Shown here piece after piece: positions 31,548 to 40,218 of a DNA stretch of 62,755 nucleotides (position 1 is the first letter of the stretch; each line of letters starts with the position of its first letter). The translations under genes were made by a program, and so were the position numbers. The notes beneath the pieces were generated by a model. That model saw only the letters and a list, made by a program, of their open reading frames with translations, searched no databases and had not been told where the DNA came from. Source of the DNA: JAJNBA01 sp963842295 (GTDB lineage: Bacteria > Actinomycetota > UBA4738 > HRBIN12); contig CAWJFY010000001.1 of NCBI GenBank assembly GCA_963842295.1, positions 1-62,755 on the forward strand. Reading direction: 5' to 3'.

Positions 31548-32930
31548 GTGCAGCCGCAGGGCATGATCGACGCGAAGCAGCTGGAGGAGCTCGCCGACGC
31601 GGGCGAGATCGACACCGTCCTCTGCATGTTCACGGACTTCCAAGGGCGGTTCGTCGGCAAGCGCATCCTCCCTCACTTCTTCCTCGAGGACGTGATGGGC
31701 GAGGAAGGGCTGCATGCCTGCCTGTATCTGATCGCGATCGACATGGAGATGGAGCCGCTGCCCGGCTTCGAGTACGCGAGCTGGGAGACGGGGTACGGCG
31801 ACTTCAAGATGATCCCCGACATGTCGACGCTGCGGCTCGTGCCATGGCTCGAGAAGACGGCGATGGTGATCTGCGACGTCGCCGACGAGCACACGAGCGA
31901 GCTCGTCGAGGTGGCGCCACGAACGATCCTCCGCCGGCAGGTCGAGCGCGCGAACGCGGCCGGCTACACGTTCAAGACCGGGTCCGAGCTGGAGTTCTAC
32001 CTCTTCAAGGAGTCCTACGAGGAGGCCGCCGCGAAGCGCTACCAGGGCATGCAGCCATCATCCCCCTACATCATGGATTACCACATGCTCGCGACCACCA
32101 AGGACGAGTGGCTCATCCGCCAGATCCGCAACGGGATGTTGGGCGCGGGCATCCCGATCGAGTTCTCGAAGGGCGAGTTCGGTCGGGGCCAACACGAGAT
32201 CAACATCACCTATGCGGATGCACTGACGACCGCCGACTACCACGCGCTGTACAAGCACGGGACGAAAGAGATCGCCGCCATGAACGGGGCCGCGATCACG
32301 TTCATGGCGAAGTGGACCATGGACGAAGCCGGCTCCTCGTGTCACATGCACTCGAGCGTCTGGAACGAGGACGGCTCCACATCGCTGATGTGGGACGACG
32401 ACGACCCGAACCACATGAGCCCGACCTTCAAACACATGCTCGGTGGGTTGATGTCGACATCCCGAGAGATGGCGTGGATGTACGCGCCGTTCGTGAACTC
32501 CTACAAGCGCTACCAGCTCGGCTCGTGGGCGCCGACCGCGATCCTCTGGAGCCACGACAACAGGACGTGTGGCTTCCGGGTGGTCGGCGAGCACCAGGGC
32601 AATCGCGTGGAATCGCGGCTGCCGGGTGGCGACGTGAATCCCTACCTCGGCTATGCGGCGACGGTCGCTGCCGGCCTGCACGGGATCCAGAATCAAGTGG
32701 AATGCCCTCCCCTCTTCGTAGGCAACGCGTACGAGTCGAAGGATGCCGAGCGGGTGCCGCCTTCGCTGCACGAGGCGATCGCCGAGATGGAGCGCTCCGA
32801 GGTGATGCGAGAGGCGTTCGGCGACTTCGTGTTCGGGCACCTCCTGAACATGGCGCGACAGGAACAGATCATCTTCGACAACCAGACCGTCACCGATTGG
32901 GAGTTGATCCGGTACTTCGAACGGGGCTGA
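31548..32930 (+). CDS. Glutamine synthetase family protein (probable gamma-glutamyl-amine ligase)
   Basis: The 460-residue protein has the GS fold: beta-grasp start (FTDFQGRFVGKRI), SELEFYLF, GQHEINITYADAL and EAGSSCHMHSSVW in place of the usual GSGMHVHQS. The ATP/glutamate-binding NSYKRYQLGSWAPTAILWSHDNRTCGFRV, RVESRLPGGDVNPYL and the metal block are present. The changed GSG motif, the next-door amine permease and the nearby amidotransferases point to ligation of glutamate to an amine rather than ammonia. GTG 31548 has GAGGAGG 5 nt upstream. Confidence 0.87.
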   Translation: MQPQGMIDAKQLEELADAGEIDTVLCMFTDFQGRFVGKRILPHFFLEDVMGEEGLHACLYLIAIDMEMEPLPGFEYASWETGYGDFKMIPDMSTLRLVPWLEKTAMVICDVADEHTSELVEVAPRTILRRQVERANAAGYTFKTGSELEFYLFKESYEEAAAKRYQGMQPSSPYIMDYHMLATTKDEWLIRQIRNGMLGAGIPIEFSKGEFGRGQHEINITYADALTTADYHALYKHGTKEIAAMNGAAITFMAKWTMDEAGSSCHMHSSVWNEDGSTSLMWDDDDPNHMSPTFKHMLGGLMSTSREMAWMYAPFVNSYKRYQLGSWAPTAILWSHDNRTCGFRVVGEHQGNRVESRLPGGDVNPYLGYAATVAAGLHGIQNQVECPPLFVGNAYESKDAERVPPSLHEAIAEMERSEVMREAFGDFVFGHLLNMARQEQIIFDNQTVTDWELIRYFERG

Positions 32931-32966
32931 GGCATGCGGCGCTGGGACGCGGGGTAAGGGTCATCC

Positions 32967-33377
32967 GTGACGAAGACTGGGCTCATCGCGGTGACGGTCG
33001 TCGCCGCGCTGCTCACCGGATGCAGCGAAGGGGACCTGCGGGAGCTGACCCGAGGAACCGAGGAGGCTCTGCGGGATGCCGGCGATGCGCTGGGCGAGCT
33101 GGCAGGACTGGCCGAAGGGCCGCTGCGCGAAGCCGCAGACCGCGCGTTGGATGCGGCCGAAGAGGCACGGCAGGCGGCCGATGAGTTCCGCGAGGATCCG
33201 TCGACGGAGACCCGAAGCGCCTTACGGGCGGCGAAACGGCGCCTGGACGACGCGTCGACAGAGCTCGAGGGACTGGTCGACCAGGCCCCGGAGGGCGTTC
33301 GGTCAGCTCTCCGCCAGGCGCTCGAGTCCCTGACGGAGTTGCGCCTCCGCATCCAGAGTGAGCTCGACAGCTCCTAG
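32967..33377 (+). CDS. Small helical lipoprotein
   Basis: The 136-residue protein begins with a lipoprotein signal peptide (GLIAVTVVAALLTGC, lipid Cys 19) and is then almost entirely amphipathic helix rich in Ala, Glu and Arg (EEALRDAGDALGELAGLAEGPLREAADRALDAAEEARQAADEFRED...). It is likely anchored outside the membrane as a coiled coil. Function unknown. It lies 36 nt after the ligase gene and converges with the FGGY kinase gene after 19 nt. Confidence 0.7.
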   Translation: MTKTGLIAVTVVAALLTGCSEGDLRELTRGTEEALRDAGDALGELAGLAEGPLREAADRALDAAEEARQAADEFREDPSTETRSALRAAKRRLDDASTELEGLVDQAPEGVRSALRQALESLTELRLRIQSELDSS

Positions 33378-33396
33378 ACCGTCCGGTCCCCGGGAG

Positions 33397-34923
33397 TTAA
33401 GACTCGCCTTCGAAGATCGGAACGAGCGCGAAGTAGAGCTCGCGGTAGCGGCGGTAGGCGTCGTCGTACGCCTCGCGTGCGACCGGGTCCGGTTCGTGCT
33501 CATCGGGGCGGAAGGACACGAACGACTTGACCGCTTCGGCGACGTTCGCGTGCACGCCTGAGCCGACCGCGGCGAGGATCGCGGCGCCCGTGGCGGTGGT
33601 CTCCACGCTCTCCGGGACGCGCACGGGGAAACCGGTCACATCGGCCTTGATCTGACGCCAGAGGGGGCCTTTCGCGCCACCGCCGACGATCGTCAGCCTG
33701 CGGACGCCGAGTCCCGCCGCTTTCATCGCCTCGAGGATGTCGCGGAGGGCGAAGGCGCTCCCCTCGAGGATCGCCCGGGTCATGTGGTCGCGTGTGTGCG
33801 CGAGCGTCAGCCCGAAGAAGACGCCGCGCGCGGCGCCGTTCCACTCGGGAGCCATGGCCCCCTGCATCGCGGGGAGGAAGACGACACCGTCGCTCCCCGC
33901 AGGGATCCGCGACGCCTCCTCGCTCAGCTGGTCGTACGCATCGCCGAGCCCCTGCTCCTCGTTCCGCCGCTCGTCGACCGCGAACTGATCTCGCCACCAG
34001 CGGAGGTTGCCGCCCGACACGAACCCCGGATTCTCCAACAGCCAGGCGTCCGGATCGGCGTGGGGATGACACTCCACGAGCATCGTCGGATCCTCGCGAG
34101 GCTCGGCACTCGCGGCGCAAACCGGCTCCGCCGTCCCGACCACGTCGCAGACCTCCCCCGGCTCGAAGACGCCGGCGCCGAGCGTGGCCGCCATCTCGTC
34201 GCCGCATCCGATCGCGACGACCGTGTCCGGGGACAGACCGCTCGCCTCGGCGAAGCCGGCCGTCACGGTCCCGGCCGCCTGGGTGGCGTCACCCAGCTCG
34301 GGAAGCATCGCCGGATCGATCCCCGTCGCGTCCAATGCTTCCGCCGACCACGTCTTCGTCCGAGGATCCAGCAGCGCAAGGGATGAGGCGTTGGAGTGAT
34401 CCGAGGCCACGACACCCGCCGCGTGACGGAGAACGTACGAACCCGGCGACATGAGCATGGAGGCCTCCTTCCAGACGTCGGGCTCCTCGTCGCGGACCCA
34501 CAGCGCCTTGAACACGGCGTGGGACGAATCCAGGTTCGCTCCCACGGCACGATAGAAGTCCCTGCGCGAGATCCGCTCGGCGAGGGCCGCCGCCTGCGCC
34601 TCCGCCCGTCGGTCCATCCAGATCAAGGCGGGGCGCAGGCGGCGTCCTTCCGAGCCGCACACCACCATGCCGTCGAGCTGCGATCCGAAGGACAGCCCTC
34701 GGATCGCCGAGGGTCCGTCCGGACACTCCGCGACCAGGCGACCGCACGACGTCTCCACGGCCGCCGTCCACAGGTCCGGGTCCTGCTCCGCCCACCCCGG
34801 GTGCGGGAACGAGAGGTCGTACGCCTCGTAGGCGGAGGCCACGAGCTCGCCATCGGCAGCGTAGAGGGCCGCGTTCGTCCCTTGGCTGCCGACGTCGCAG
34901 CCGATCACGTACGGACCGCTCAC
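33397..34923 (-). CDS. FGGY-family carbohydrate kinase
   Basis: The 508-residue kinase starts with the phosphate-1 loop IGCDVGSQGTNAAL. It has LSFGSQLDGMVV, WMDRRAEAQA, the mid-protein IGCGDEMAATLGAG and the adenosine-binding TIVGGGAKGPLWRQIKADVTG. This matches xylulokinase-like enzymes that phosphorylate ketoses or polyols. GTG 34923 overlaps the dehydrogenase stop by GTGA, and the unit order is aldolase, dehydrogenase, kinase. Together they could oxidise a polyol, phosphorylate the ketose and cleave it. Confidence 0.9.
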   Translation of the reverse strand: MSGPYVIGCDVGSQGTNAALYAADGELVASAYEAYDLSFPHPGWAEQDPDLWTAAVETSCGRLVAECPDGPSAIRGLSFGSQLDGMVVCGSEGRRLRPALIWMDRRAEAQAAALAERISRRDFYRAVGANLDSSHAVFKALWVRDEEPDVWKEASMLMSPGSYVLRHAAGVVASDHSNASSLALLDPRTKTWSAEALDATGIDPAMLPELGDATQAAGTVTAGFAEASGLSPDTVVAIGCGDEMAATLGAGVFEPGEVCDVVGTAEPVCAASAEPREDPTMLVECHPHADPDAWLLENPGFVSGGNLRWWRDQFAVDERRNEEQGLGDAYDQLSEEASRIPAGSDGVVFLPAMQGAMAPEWNGAARGVFFGLTLAHTRDHMTRAILEGSAFALRDILEAMKAAGLGVRRLTIVGGGAKGPLWRQIKADVTGFPVRVPESVETTATGAAILAAVGSGVHANVAEAVKSFVSFRPDEHEPDPVAREAYDDAYRRYRELYFALVPIFEGES

Positions 34924-35973
34924 GGGAGGATCACCATCTTGAGACCGGTACCCGCGCGGATCGTCTCGAAGGCCTCGGCGATCTTCTCGAGCGGCCACCG
35001 GTGGGTGACCACCTTCGCCAACTCGTCCTGCTTGCGATCGAGGTAATCCATCGTGATCCGATACTGGCGATGCGTGGCTCCGTACGCGCCCAGCACCGAC
35101 AACTCCTTGTAGTGAAGCTGGTTCATGTCGAGCGGGCTGACCGGGTCGTGCTTCGGCAAGCCCGCGAAGTACACGACCTTCGCGCGCTTGGCCGCCATCT
35201 CGAGCGCGGCCTGCTGCGCCGGTTTCGCGGGCGCGGCGACGCTGATCCGCTCGGCGCCGACGCCTCCGGTCCGCGAAAGGACCTCCTCGACGCCGTTGTC
35301 ACCGGCCACCCACGCGTCGTCGACCGCCTGGCCGATCGCGTCCAAGGCGATCTCGAGGCGTTCCGCGGACACATCCGACATGAAGACCTTCGAGGCGCCT
35401 CGGTCGCGCGCCATCACCGCCTGCCAGCAGCCGATCGGCCCGGTACCGAGGATCACCACGGTGTCCCCGAGCCGGATGTCCAGCTGCTCGATGCCGTTCA
35501 GCGCGCACGCGAACGGGTCGGCGACCGTCGCGAGATCGCTCGGGAGCTCAGGAGGCAGCGGGATCAGGTTCTTCGTCGCGATCGGGGGCACGCTCGCTCG
35601 CTCCGCGTATGCCCCGGGGAATGGGTCGTAGCCGTATAGGAGATGGTCTTCGCAGAGGTTCTGGAACCCTTCCATGCACCACCGGCACTCGCCGCACGTG
35701 AGGATCGAGCCCAGGAAGATACGGTCGCCCTTGGAGACGCCGGGAGGCAGGTCCGCCTGTGCACCGACCTCCTCCAGGACACCGACGGGCTCATGGCCGA
35801 GCTGCCATGGCACCGGTGCCTTCGGGTCCCCGTTGAAGAACGTCCGCGCGTCGGTGCCGCAGATCCCGCACGCCTCGACGCGAAGGATGGCTCCTCGCGG
35901 GTCGATGCGCAGGCTCCTCGGCGTCCTCGCGGACCTCGACCGTGTTCACAGCGGTCATGAACGCGGCGCGCAT
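34920..35973 (-). CDS. Zinc-dependent MDR dehydrogenase (one frameshift)
   Basis: Read with one extra base removed (near 35920), ATG 35973 gives MRAAFMTAVNTVEVRED followed by SLRIDPRGAILRVEACGICGTDARTFFNGDPKAPVPWQLGHEPVG. The rest is open: structural zinc CGECRWCMEGFQNLC, VILGTGPIGCWQAVMARDRGA and MSDVSAER. The span of 1054 nt is one more than a multiple of three, as expected for a single insertion. Corrected length is 350 residues, normal for sorbitol/threonine-dehydrogenase-like enzymes. It overlaps the aldolase stop by ATGA. Confidence 0.88.
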
Positions 35974-36794
35974 CAGCTCCCGATCTCCTCCTGCAGTGCG
36001 GCGCCGGCCTTGTCCGCGCTCCACTTCTCCCGGATCACGCGCGCGAGCGCGCGCGTGATCGCCTCCGGGGATCGATGCATGAAGATGTTCCTGCCCACCG
36101 AGCATCCGATCGCGCCGGCGGCGACCGCCAGCTCCATCCGCGTCAAGAGTTCCGCGTCCTGCAGACGGGAGCCGCCGGCCAGGACCACGGGGATCCCGTT
36201 CGCCGCCCCGATCAGCTTCGAGAACGCTTCGGCGTCTCCCGGCCAATTCGTCTTCACGATGTCCGCGCCGAGTTCGGCGCAGAGACGAACGTTGCGGCGC
36301 AGGTACTCGAACCCGTACTGGTCCTTCAGCTCCTCGACGCTTGCATAGGTCGTCGGGAACTCTGCCTCGGCGATGAACGGCATCCCCAGCGCGGCGCACT
36401 CACGCCCGACCCCGGCCAGGATCTCGATCATCGAGGACTCGGTGTCCCCACCGAGGGCGGTGAAGAGAACGACGGCGTCGGCCCCGAGGACGAGCGCCTC
36501 CTCGACCTCCGCGATCTGCACGATCTCGGGCCGGTCTCCGTCCGGGCTCGCGGACGCCGAGAGCAACAAGGCGAGCGACGTCGTCGGCGAGAATGCCGGT
36601 TCGGCGATCCGGATCATGCCCTTGCTCATCATGATGACGTTCGCTCCCCCGGCCACGGTCTCCGCCGCCCGAGTCGTGATGTCCGCCAAGGGCTCCAGGA
36701 ACGAGGGAGATGTCATCCCGTGGTCCAGCGCGCAGATCACCGACACTCCTGCGGGGTCGATCACCCGCTTCAGCCGCATCGCCTTGCCCGTCAT
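35973..36794 (-). CDS. Class I aldolase, DhnA/LsrF-like
   Basis: The 273-residue TIM barrel matches archaeal-type class I fructose-bisphosphate aldolases and LsrF: VICALDHGMTSPS, GANVIMMSKG, VVLFTALGGDTE, GMPFIAEAEFPT, the Schiff-base lysine in ADIVKTNWPG (K181) and GAIGCSVGRNIFMH. It would cleave or transfer a C-C bond in a ketose phosphate. AGGGGGA lies just before ATG 36794. It is the first gene of the operon and has a split inverted repeat upstream (36814-36855). An LsrF-type thiolase role with the FGGY kinase (LsrK-like) is an alternative. Confidence 0.87.
   Translation of the reverse strand: MTGKAMRLKRVIDPAGVSVICALDHGMTSPSFLEPLADITTRAAETVAGGANVIMMSKGMIRIAEPAFSPTTSLALLLSASASPDGDRPEIVQIAEVEEALVLGADAVVLFTALGGDTESSMIEILAGVGRECAALGMPFIAEAEFPTTYASVEELKDQYGFEYLRRNVRLCAELGADIVKTNWPGDAEAFSKLIGAANGIPVVLAGGSRLQDAELLTRMELAVAAGAIGCSVGRNIFMHRSPEAITRALARVIREKWSADKAGAALQEEIGS
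36033..36060. repeat. 12-bp inverted repeat inside the aldolase gene
   Basis: GATCACGCGCGC (36033-36044) pairs perfectly with 36049-36060 around GAGC. It codes for an Arg/Ala-rich helix near the C-terminus (ITRALARVIRE), so the palindrome may follow simply from codon choice in GC-rich DNA. Confidence 0.85.
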
Positions 36795-36813
36795 GCGTCC
36801 CCCTGTCCCCTGG

Positions 36814-36855
36814 CTTCGGTCGCCGACCCATCGTGGCTCGTAGGCGCGACCGAAG
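36814..36855. promoter_or_regulatory. Split 10-bp inverted repeat, probable operator of the aldolase operon
   Basis: CTTCGGTCGC (36814-36823) and its exact complement GCGACCGAAG (36846-36855) are 22 nt apart, centre to centre 32 bp, about three helical turns. It lies 20-61 nt upstream of the aldolase start, in the gap shared with the divergent amidotransferase. Confidence 0.6.
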
Positions 36856-36886
36856 TGTGCCAGAGGCGGCACTCTTCCGCGACGGG

Positions 36887-36910
36887 CTCCCTCACCGGCG
36901 CTTGAGGGAG
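36887..36910. promoter_or_regulatory. 8-bp inverted repeat in the same divergent promoter region
   Basis: CTCCCTCA (36887-36894) pairs with TGAGGGAG (36903-36910) around an 8-nt loop. It lies about 27 nt before the TAGACT -10 (36938-36943) of the amidotransferase gene, near its -35 region, so it may be an operator for that gene. Confidence 0.45.
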
Positions 36911-36951
36911 GAGCCTTGGAGCCCTGAGGGCCGCGGCTAGACTTTCCGCGT

Positions 36952-37668
36952 ATGACCGTGATCCTGTTCGTTCGCTGCGACAAGGCCGACAGCTTCGGGG
37001 TCGCGCCCGCGGCCGTGGAAGCGACAGGCGCGATCCTCCGCGTGTGGGATGCCATCGTTGAGAACGGGCTCCGCCCGACACTCGACGACGTGGACGGCGT
37101 CGTGGTCTTCGGCTCCACGTTCAACATGGAGCATGCGGACGAGCAGCCGTTCATCAAGGAGACTTCGGACCTCATGCGCGAGGCGATGGGTCGCCGGATC
37201 CCTCTCCTCGGTGTGTGTTTCGGAGGACAGCTCCTCGCGTGGACGCTGGATGCCGAGGTGGGCCGAAGCCCCGTCCGCGAAGTGGGCTTCGAGCCGATCC
37301 ACCCGACGCAAGATGCCGTCGACGACGTGCTCTTCTCCCATCTGATGGACGGCGACATGGCGTTCCAGTGGCACCTGGACACGTTCGCGCTACCCCAGGA
37401 TGCGAAGCTCCTCATGACGGGGGATCAGGTCACCAACCAGGCGTTCCGCGTCGGCGACCTCGCGTGGGGGACCCAGTTCCACCTCGAGGTGAACGGTCCC
37501 GAGATCGAGTACTGGCTCGAGGAATTCAGGTACCTGGGCGACCTGGAGACCGAGTGGGGCAAGAGTCCGCAGCGGGTGCGCGAGGAGAGCGTTCGGCACA
37601 TGAAGGAACACGAGGACCGCGGCCGCGAGATCATCACTCGATTCACGCTGCTGGCCGCCGGATCCTAG
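36952..37668 (+). CDS. Class I glutamine amidotransferase-like protein
   Basis: The 238-residue protein has a GATase1 fold with nucleophile C89 in PLLGVCFGGQLLAW and the catalytic pair in WGTQFHLEV (H177, E179). Its C-terminal helix is charged. Stand-alone members of this group often hydrolyse gamma-glutamyl bonds, which would fit the nearby gamma-glutamyl ligase. TAGACT lies 8 nt before ATG 36952, so it is probably leaderless. It is divergent from the aldolase operon. Confidence 0.85.
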   Translation: MTVILFVRCDKADSFGVAPAAVEATGAILRVWDAIVENGLRPTLDDVDGVVVFGSTFNMEHADEQPFIKETSDLMREAMGRRIPLLGVCFGGQLLAWTLDAEVGRSPVREVGFEPIHPTQDAVDDVLFSHLMDGDMAFQWHLDTFALPQDAKLLMTGDQVTNQAFRVGDLAWGTQFHLEVNGPEIEYWLEEFRYLGDLETEWGKSPQRVREESVRHMKEHEDRGREIITRFTLLAAGS

Positions 37669-37698
37669 TCCCGAGACGACCGCGGATAGAATCCGTCG

Positions 37699-38998
37699 GT
37701 GACGGATGATCGCTATCGACCGCTGATCGCGGTCGTCGCCTACCACCTCGCCGAGGACCGGGTGGCGCGCTGGCCGGAGGGCGGCTACGGCGTCCCGAAG
37801 CTCTACCTCGATTCGCTCCGGAGAGCGGGGGCTCGGACCGCGATCATTGCTCCCGGGGACGAAGGAACTCCCGAGGAGATCCTCGACGCCTTCGACGGCT
37901 TGCTGCTTGTCGGTGGAGGCGATATCGACCCCGCCCGATACGGCGGGGGATCGAACGAACACCTCTACGGGATCGAGCCGGACCGGGACGAGTCCGAGAT
38001 CCAGCTGCTCCGGGCCGCCAACCGGATCGCCTTGCCCACCCTCTGTATCTGTCGAGGGATGCAGGTGATGAACGTCGCGTTCGGCGGCACGCTGCATCAG
38101 CATCTCCCGGATGTCCCCGGCCTGATCCAGCACGGCGTTCCCGTCGAAGGGACCCAGACGATCCACGATGTCACCCCCGAACCCGGCAGTCGCCTCGCAG
38201 CCGTCACCAAGTCCGGCTCGCTCCCCGCCGCCTCGCACCACCACCAGGGCGTTGATCGGCTGGGGGACGGGCTCGCCGCGACCGGGCGGACCGTGGACGG
38301 GCTCGATCGAGGCGATCGAGCTGATCGTGCCGGATCAGCAAGACCCTCGAGCGACGTGGATGGTCGGGGTCCAATGGCACCCGGAGGAGACCGCCGAACA
38401 CGACCCGGCCCAGCAGTCGCTCTTCGACGCTCTCGCCCTGCTCGCCCGCCTCCACGGCTCGAGCGCGAAGGGGGAGCAGGCCGAGGGAAGGACCCGCTCA
38501 TATGCGATCGGCCCGTACGACGATGCGTGGCCGGTCCGCTTCGAAGCAGAGGCTGCGAGGATCCGCACGGTGCTCGGCGAACAAGTGGTTCGACTCGAGC
38601 ATGTCGGGTCGACGGCCGTGCCGGGCCTCGCGGCCAAGCCGGTCGTCGACATCCAGGCTTCCGTCCGATCGATGGTGCCGAGGGGCGCGTACGCGGATCC
38701 GCTCGTCGGATCCGGCTATCGGTTGGGCATCGACCCGTGGACCGACGAGCACGATTTCTTCAGCAAGGACGAAGACGGCGAGCGAGCCTTCCACGTCCAC
38801 ATCTGCGGCGCCGGGAGCGAGTGGGAGCGGCGGCACCTGGCTTTCCGCGACTGGCTCCGGAGTCACCCGGAGGATGCCACCGCCTACGAGCGATTGAAGC
38901 GAGACCTCGCCGAGCGGCATCCACGCGACATCTACACCTACGCGGACGCGAAGACTGCGTTCATCCGCGAGATCGAGGCTCGAGCCGTCACGGCTTGA
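37699..38998 (+). CDS. Gamma-glutamyl hydrolase (PuuD-like, C26) fused to a GrpB domain; one frameshift
   Basis: The first part matches PuuD/peptidase C26: LLLVGGGDIDPARYGG, nucleophile C118 in LCICRGMQVMNVAFGGTLHQ, and, after a frame change near 38305, the His of VGVQWHPEETAEHDPAQQSLF. One extra G in a GGG run explains the shift, and the total span of 1300 nt is one above a multiple of three. The frame then runs without stop or usable start codon into a GrpB/UPF0157 domain (AIGPYDDAWPVRFEAEAARI..., RLEHVGSTAVPGLAAKPVVDI). TAGAAT lies 6 nt before GTG 37699. PuuD enzymes release glutamate from gamma-glutamyl amines. Confidence 0.85.
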
Positions 38999-40218
38999 GG
39001 GACACACCTTCGGAGATCGGATCTCCGTCTTCGATCCTCAGGAAGAGACCGGACTGTGGCTTCGGATCGAAGTACGTGGCCTTCGCCGGCATCTGCTCGT
39101 GGCGGTTCGCCACCTCCACGAACTGATCGAAGGTCGGCGGCATGAGCGTGAAGGCCGCCCCGCCGTCCTCGTCCACACGTCCCGTCAGCTCCTCGAGAGG
39201 GACCGCGTCCGAAACGAATTCGAGACCGGGGTCGCCGGCTTCACCGAAGCCGAAGATCGGCTCCAAGACTTCGCGGTGGAGTCGCGAGACATCGAGCGAT
39301 TCGACCCCGACGGAAGCCTCGTCCGGTCCAGGGACGAGCCGATACCAGCGCCCGCCCACGTACAGGCCGAAGACGCCGCGCTCGATGGGCTGGGTCCCCC
39401 CTTCGACCACGGTCAACCGTTCGCGCAGCAGAGAAAGCAGGTCATCCACGCCCATCTGGAGCGGGCCGATGACGCGCCGGTGGAACCCGAGCATCCTCAG
39501 CTCGTCATCCGAGAACAAGACGGCTGGGACGCCGGCGCCGTCGGGTCGGCCTGAACGCTCCCAAAGGTCCACGGATGCCATGGCCCGATGGTGTCCGTCG
39601 GTGATGTACAGCGGCTGATGATCGAGCCGCTCCCGGATCCGTGCGATGGACTCGGGATCCTCGATCCGCCAGACGGTCTGTGCGAGCTCGCCGGTCCCGA
39701 ATCGCCGCAGCGGTGTTCCGTCGGTGGTCGTCTCGACGATCTTCCGGATGTCGTCGTCCGCGCGGAACATCAGGGCCACCAGCGTGGATCGGGCACCCAG
39801 ACGCGCGAGGTGCAAGCCCGAGCGCGTCGACGCGTTCCGGCTGCACCCCCTCATGCCCGAGGACCCGGCCGTCGACGAAGGCCTGCGGCGGCACCTCCCC
39901 CACGATCCCGGTCTGCTCGTGCTCGTCGGATCGCAACCGGTACACGTAGAGGGCGGGTTCCGGGAACTCCTCGAAGAGCCCGGCGTCGAGCAACCGAGCC
40001 AGGGCCGCCGCGTTCGCCTCGTCGAGCGCCTCGGGGTCGACGTCTTGGCCTTCAGAAGCATCGTCCGGCGTCCGCGACACGTGCAACCACGAATACGGGC
40101 GCGCAGCCAGGATCGCGGCCCTTTCCTCGCGCGAGAGCGCGTCGTGCATCGGGGAGACGACGTGCTCTGCCCACTCGGCGCGAACGATCCGGGCGGGGAA
40201 GGGATCGAGGGTGCTCAT
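38988..40218 (-). CDS. DUF1015 family protein (one frameshift)
   Basis: The N-terminal part reads PFPARIVRAEWAEHVVSPMHDALSREERAAILAARPYSWLHVSR and APALYVYRL-like EPALYVYRLRSDEHEQTG. After a one-base insertion near 39815 it continues GLHLARLGARSTLVALMFRADDD, the signature YITDGHHRAMASVDLWERSG and AKATYFDPKPQSGLFLR. The span is one nucleotide above a multiple of three. DUF1015 often sits beside serA/serC, as here, where its ATG overlaps the serC stop. The biochemical role is unknown. Confidence 0.88.

Noticed and set aside
36033..36060. Regulatory hairpin in the aldolase gene
   Set aside because: It falls in codons for an Arg/Ala helix where GCGC repeats are expected; kept only as a repeat.
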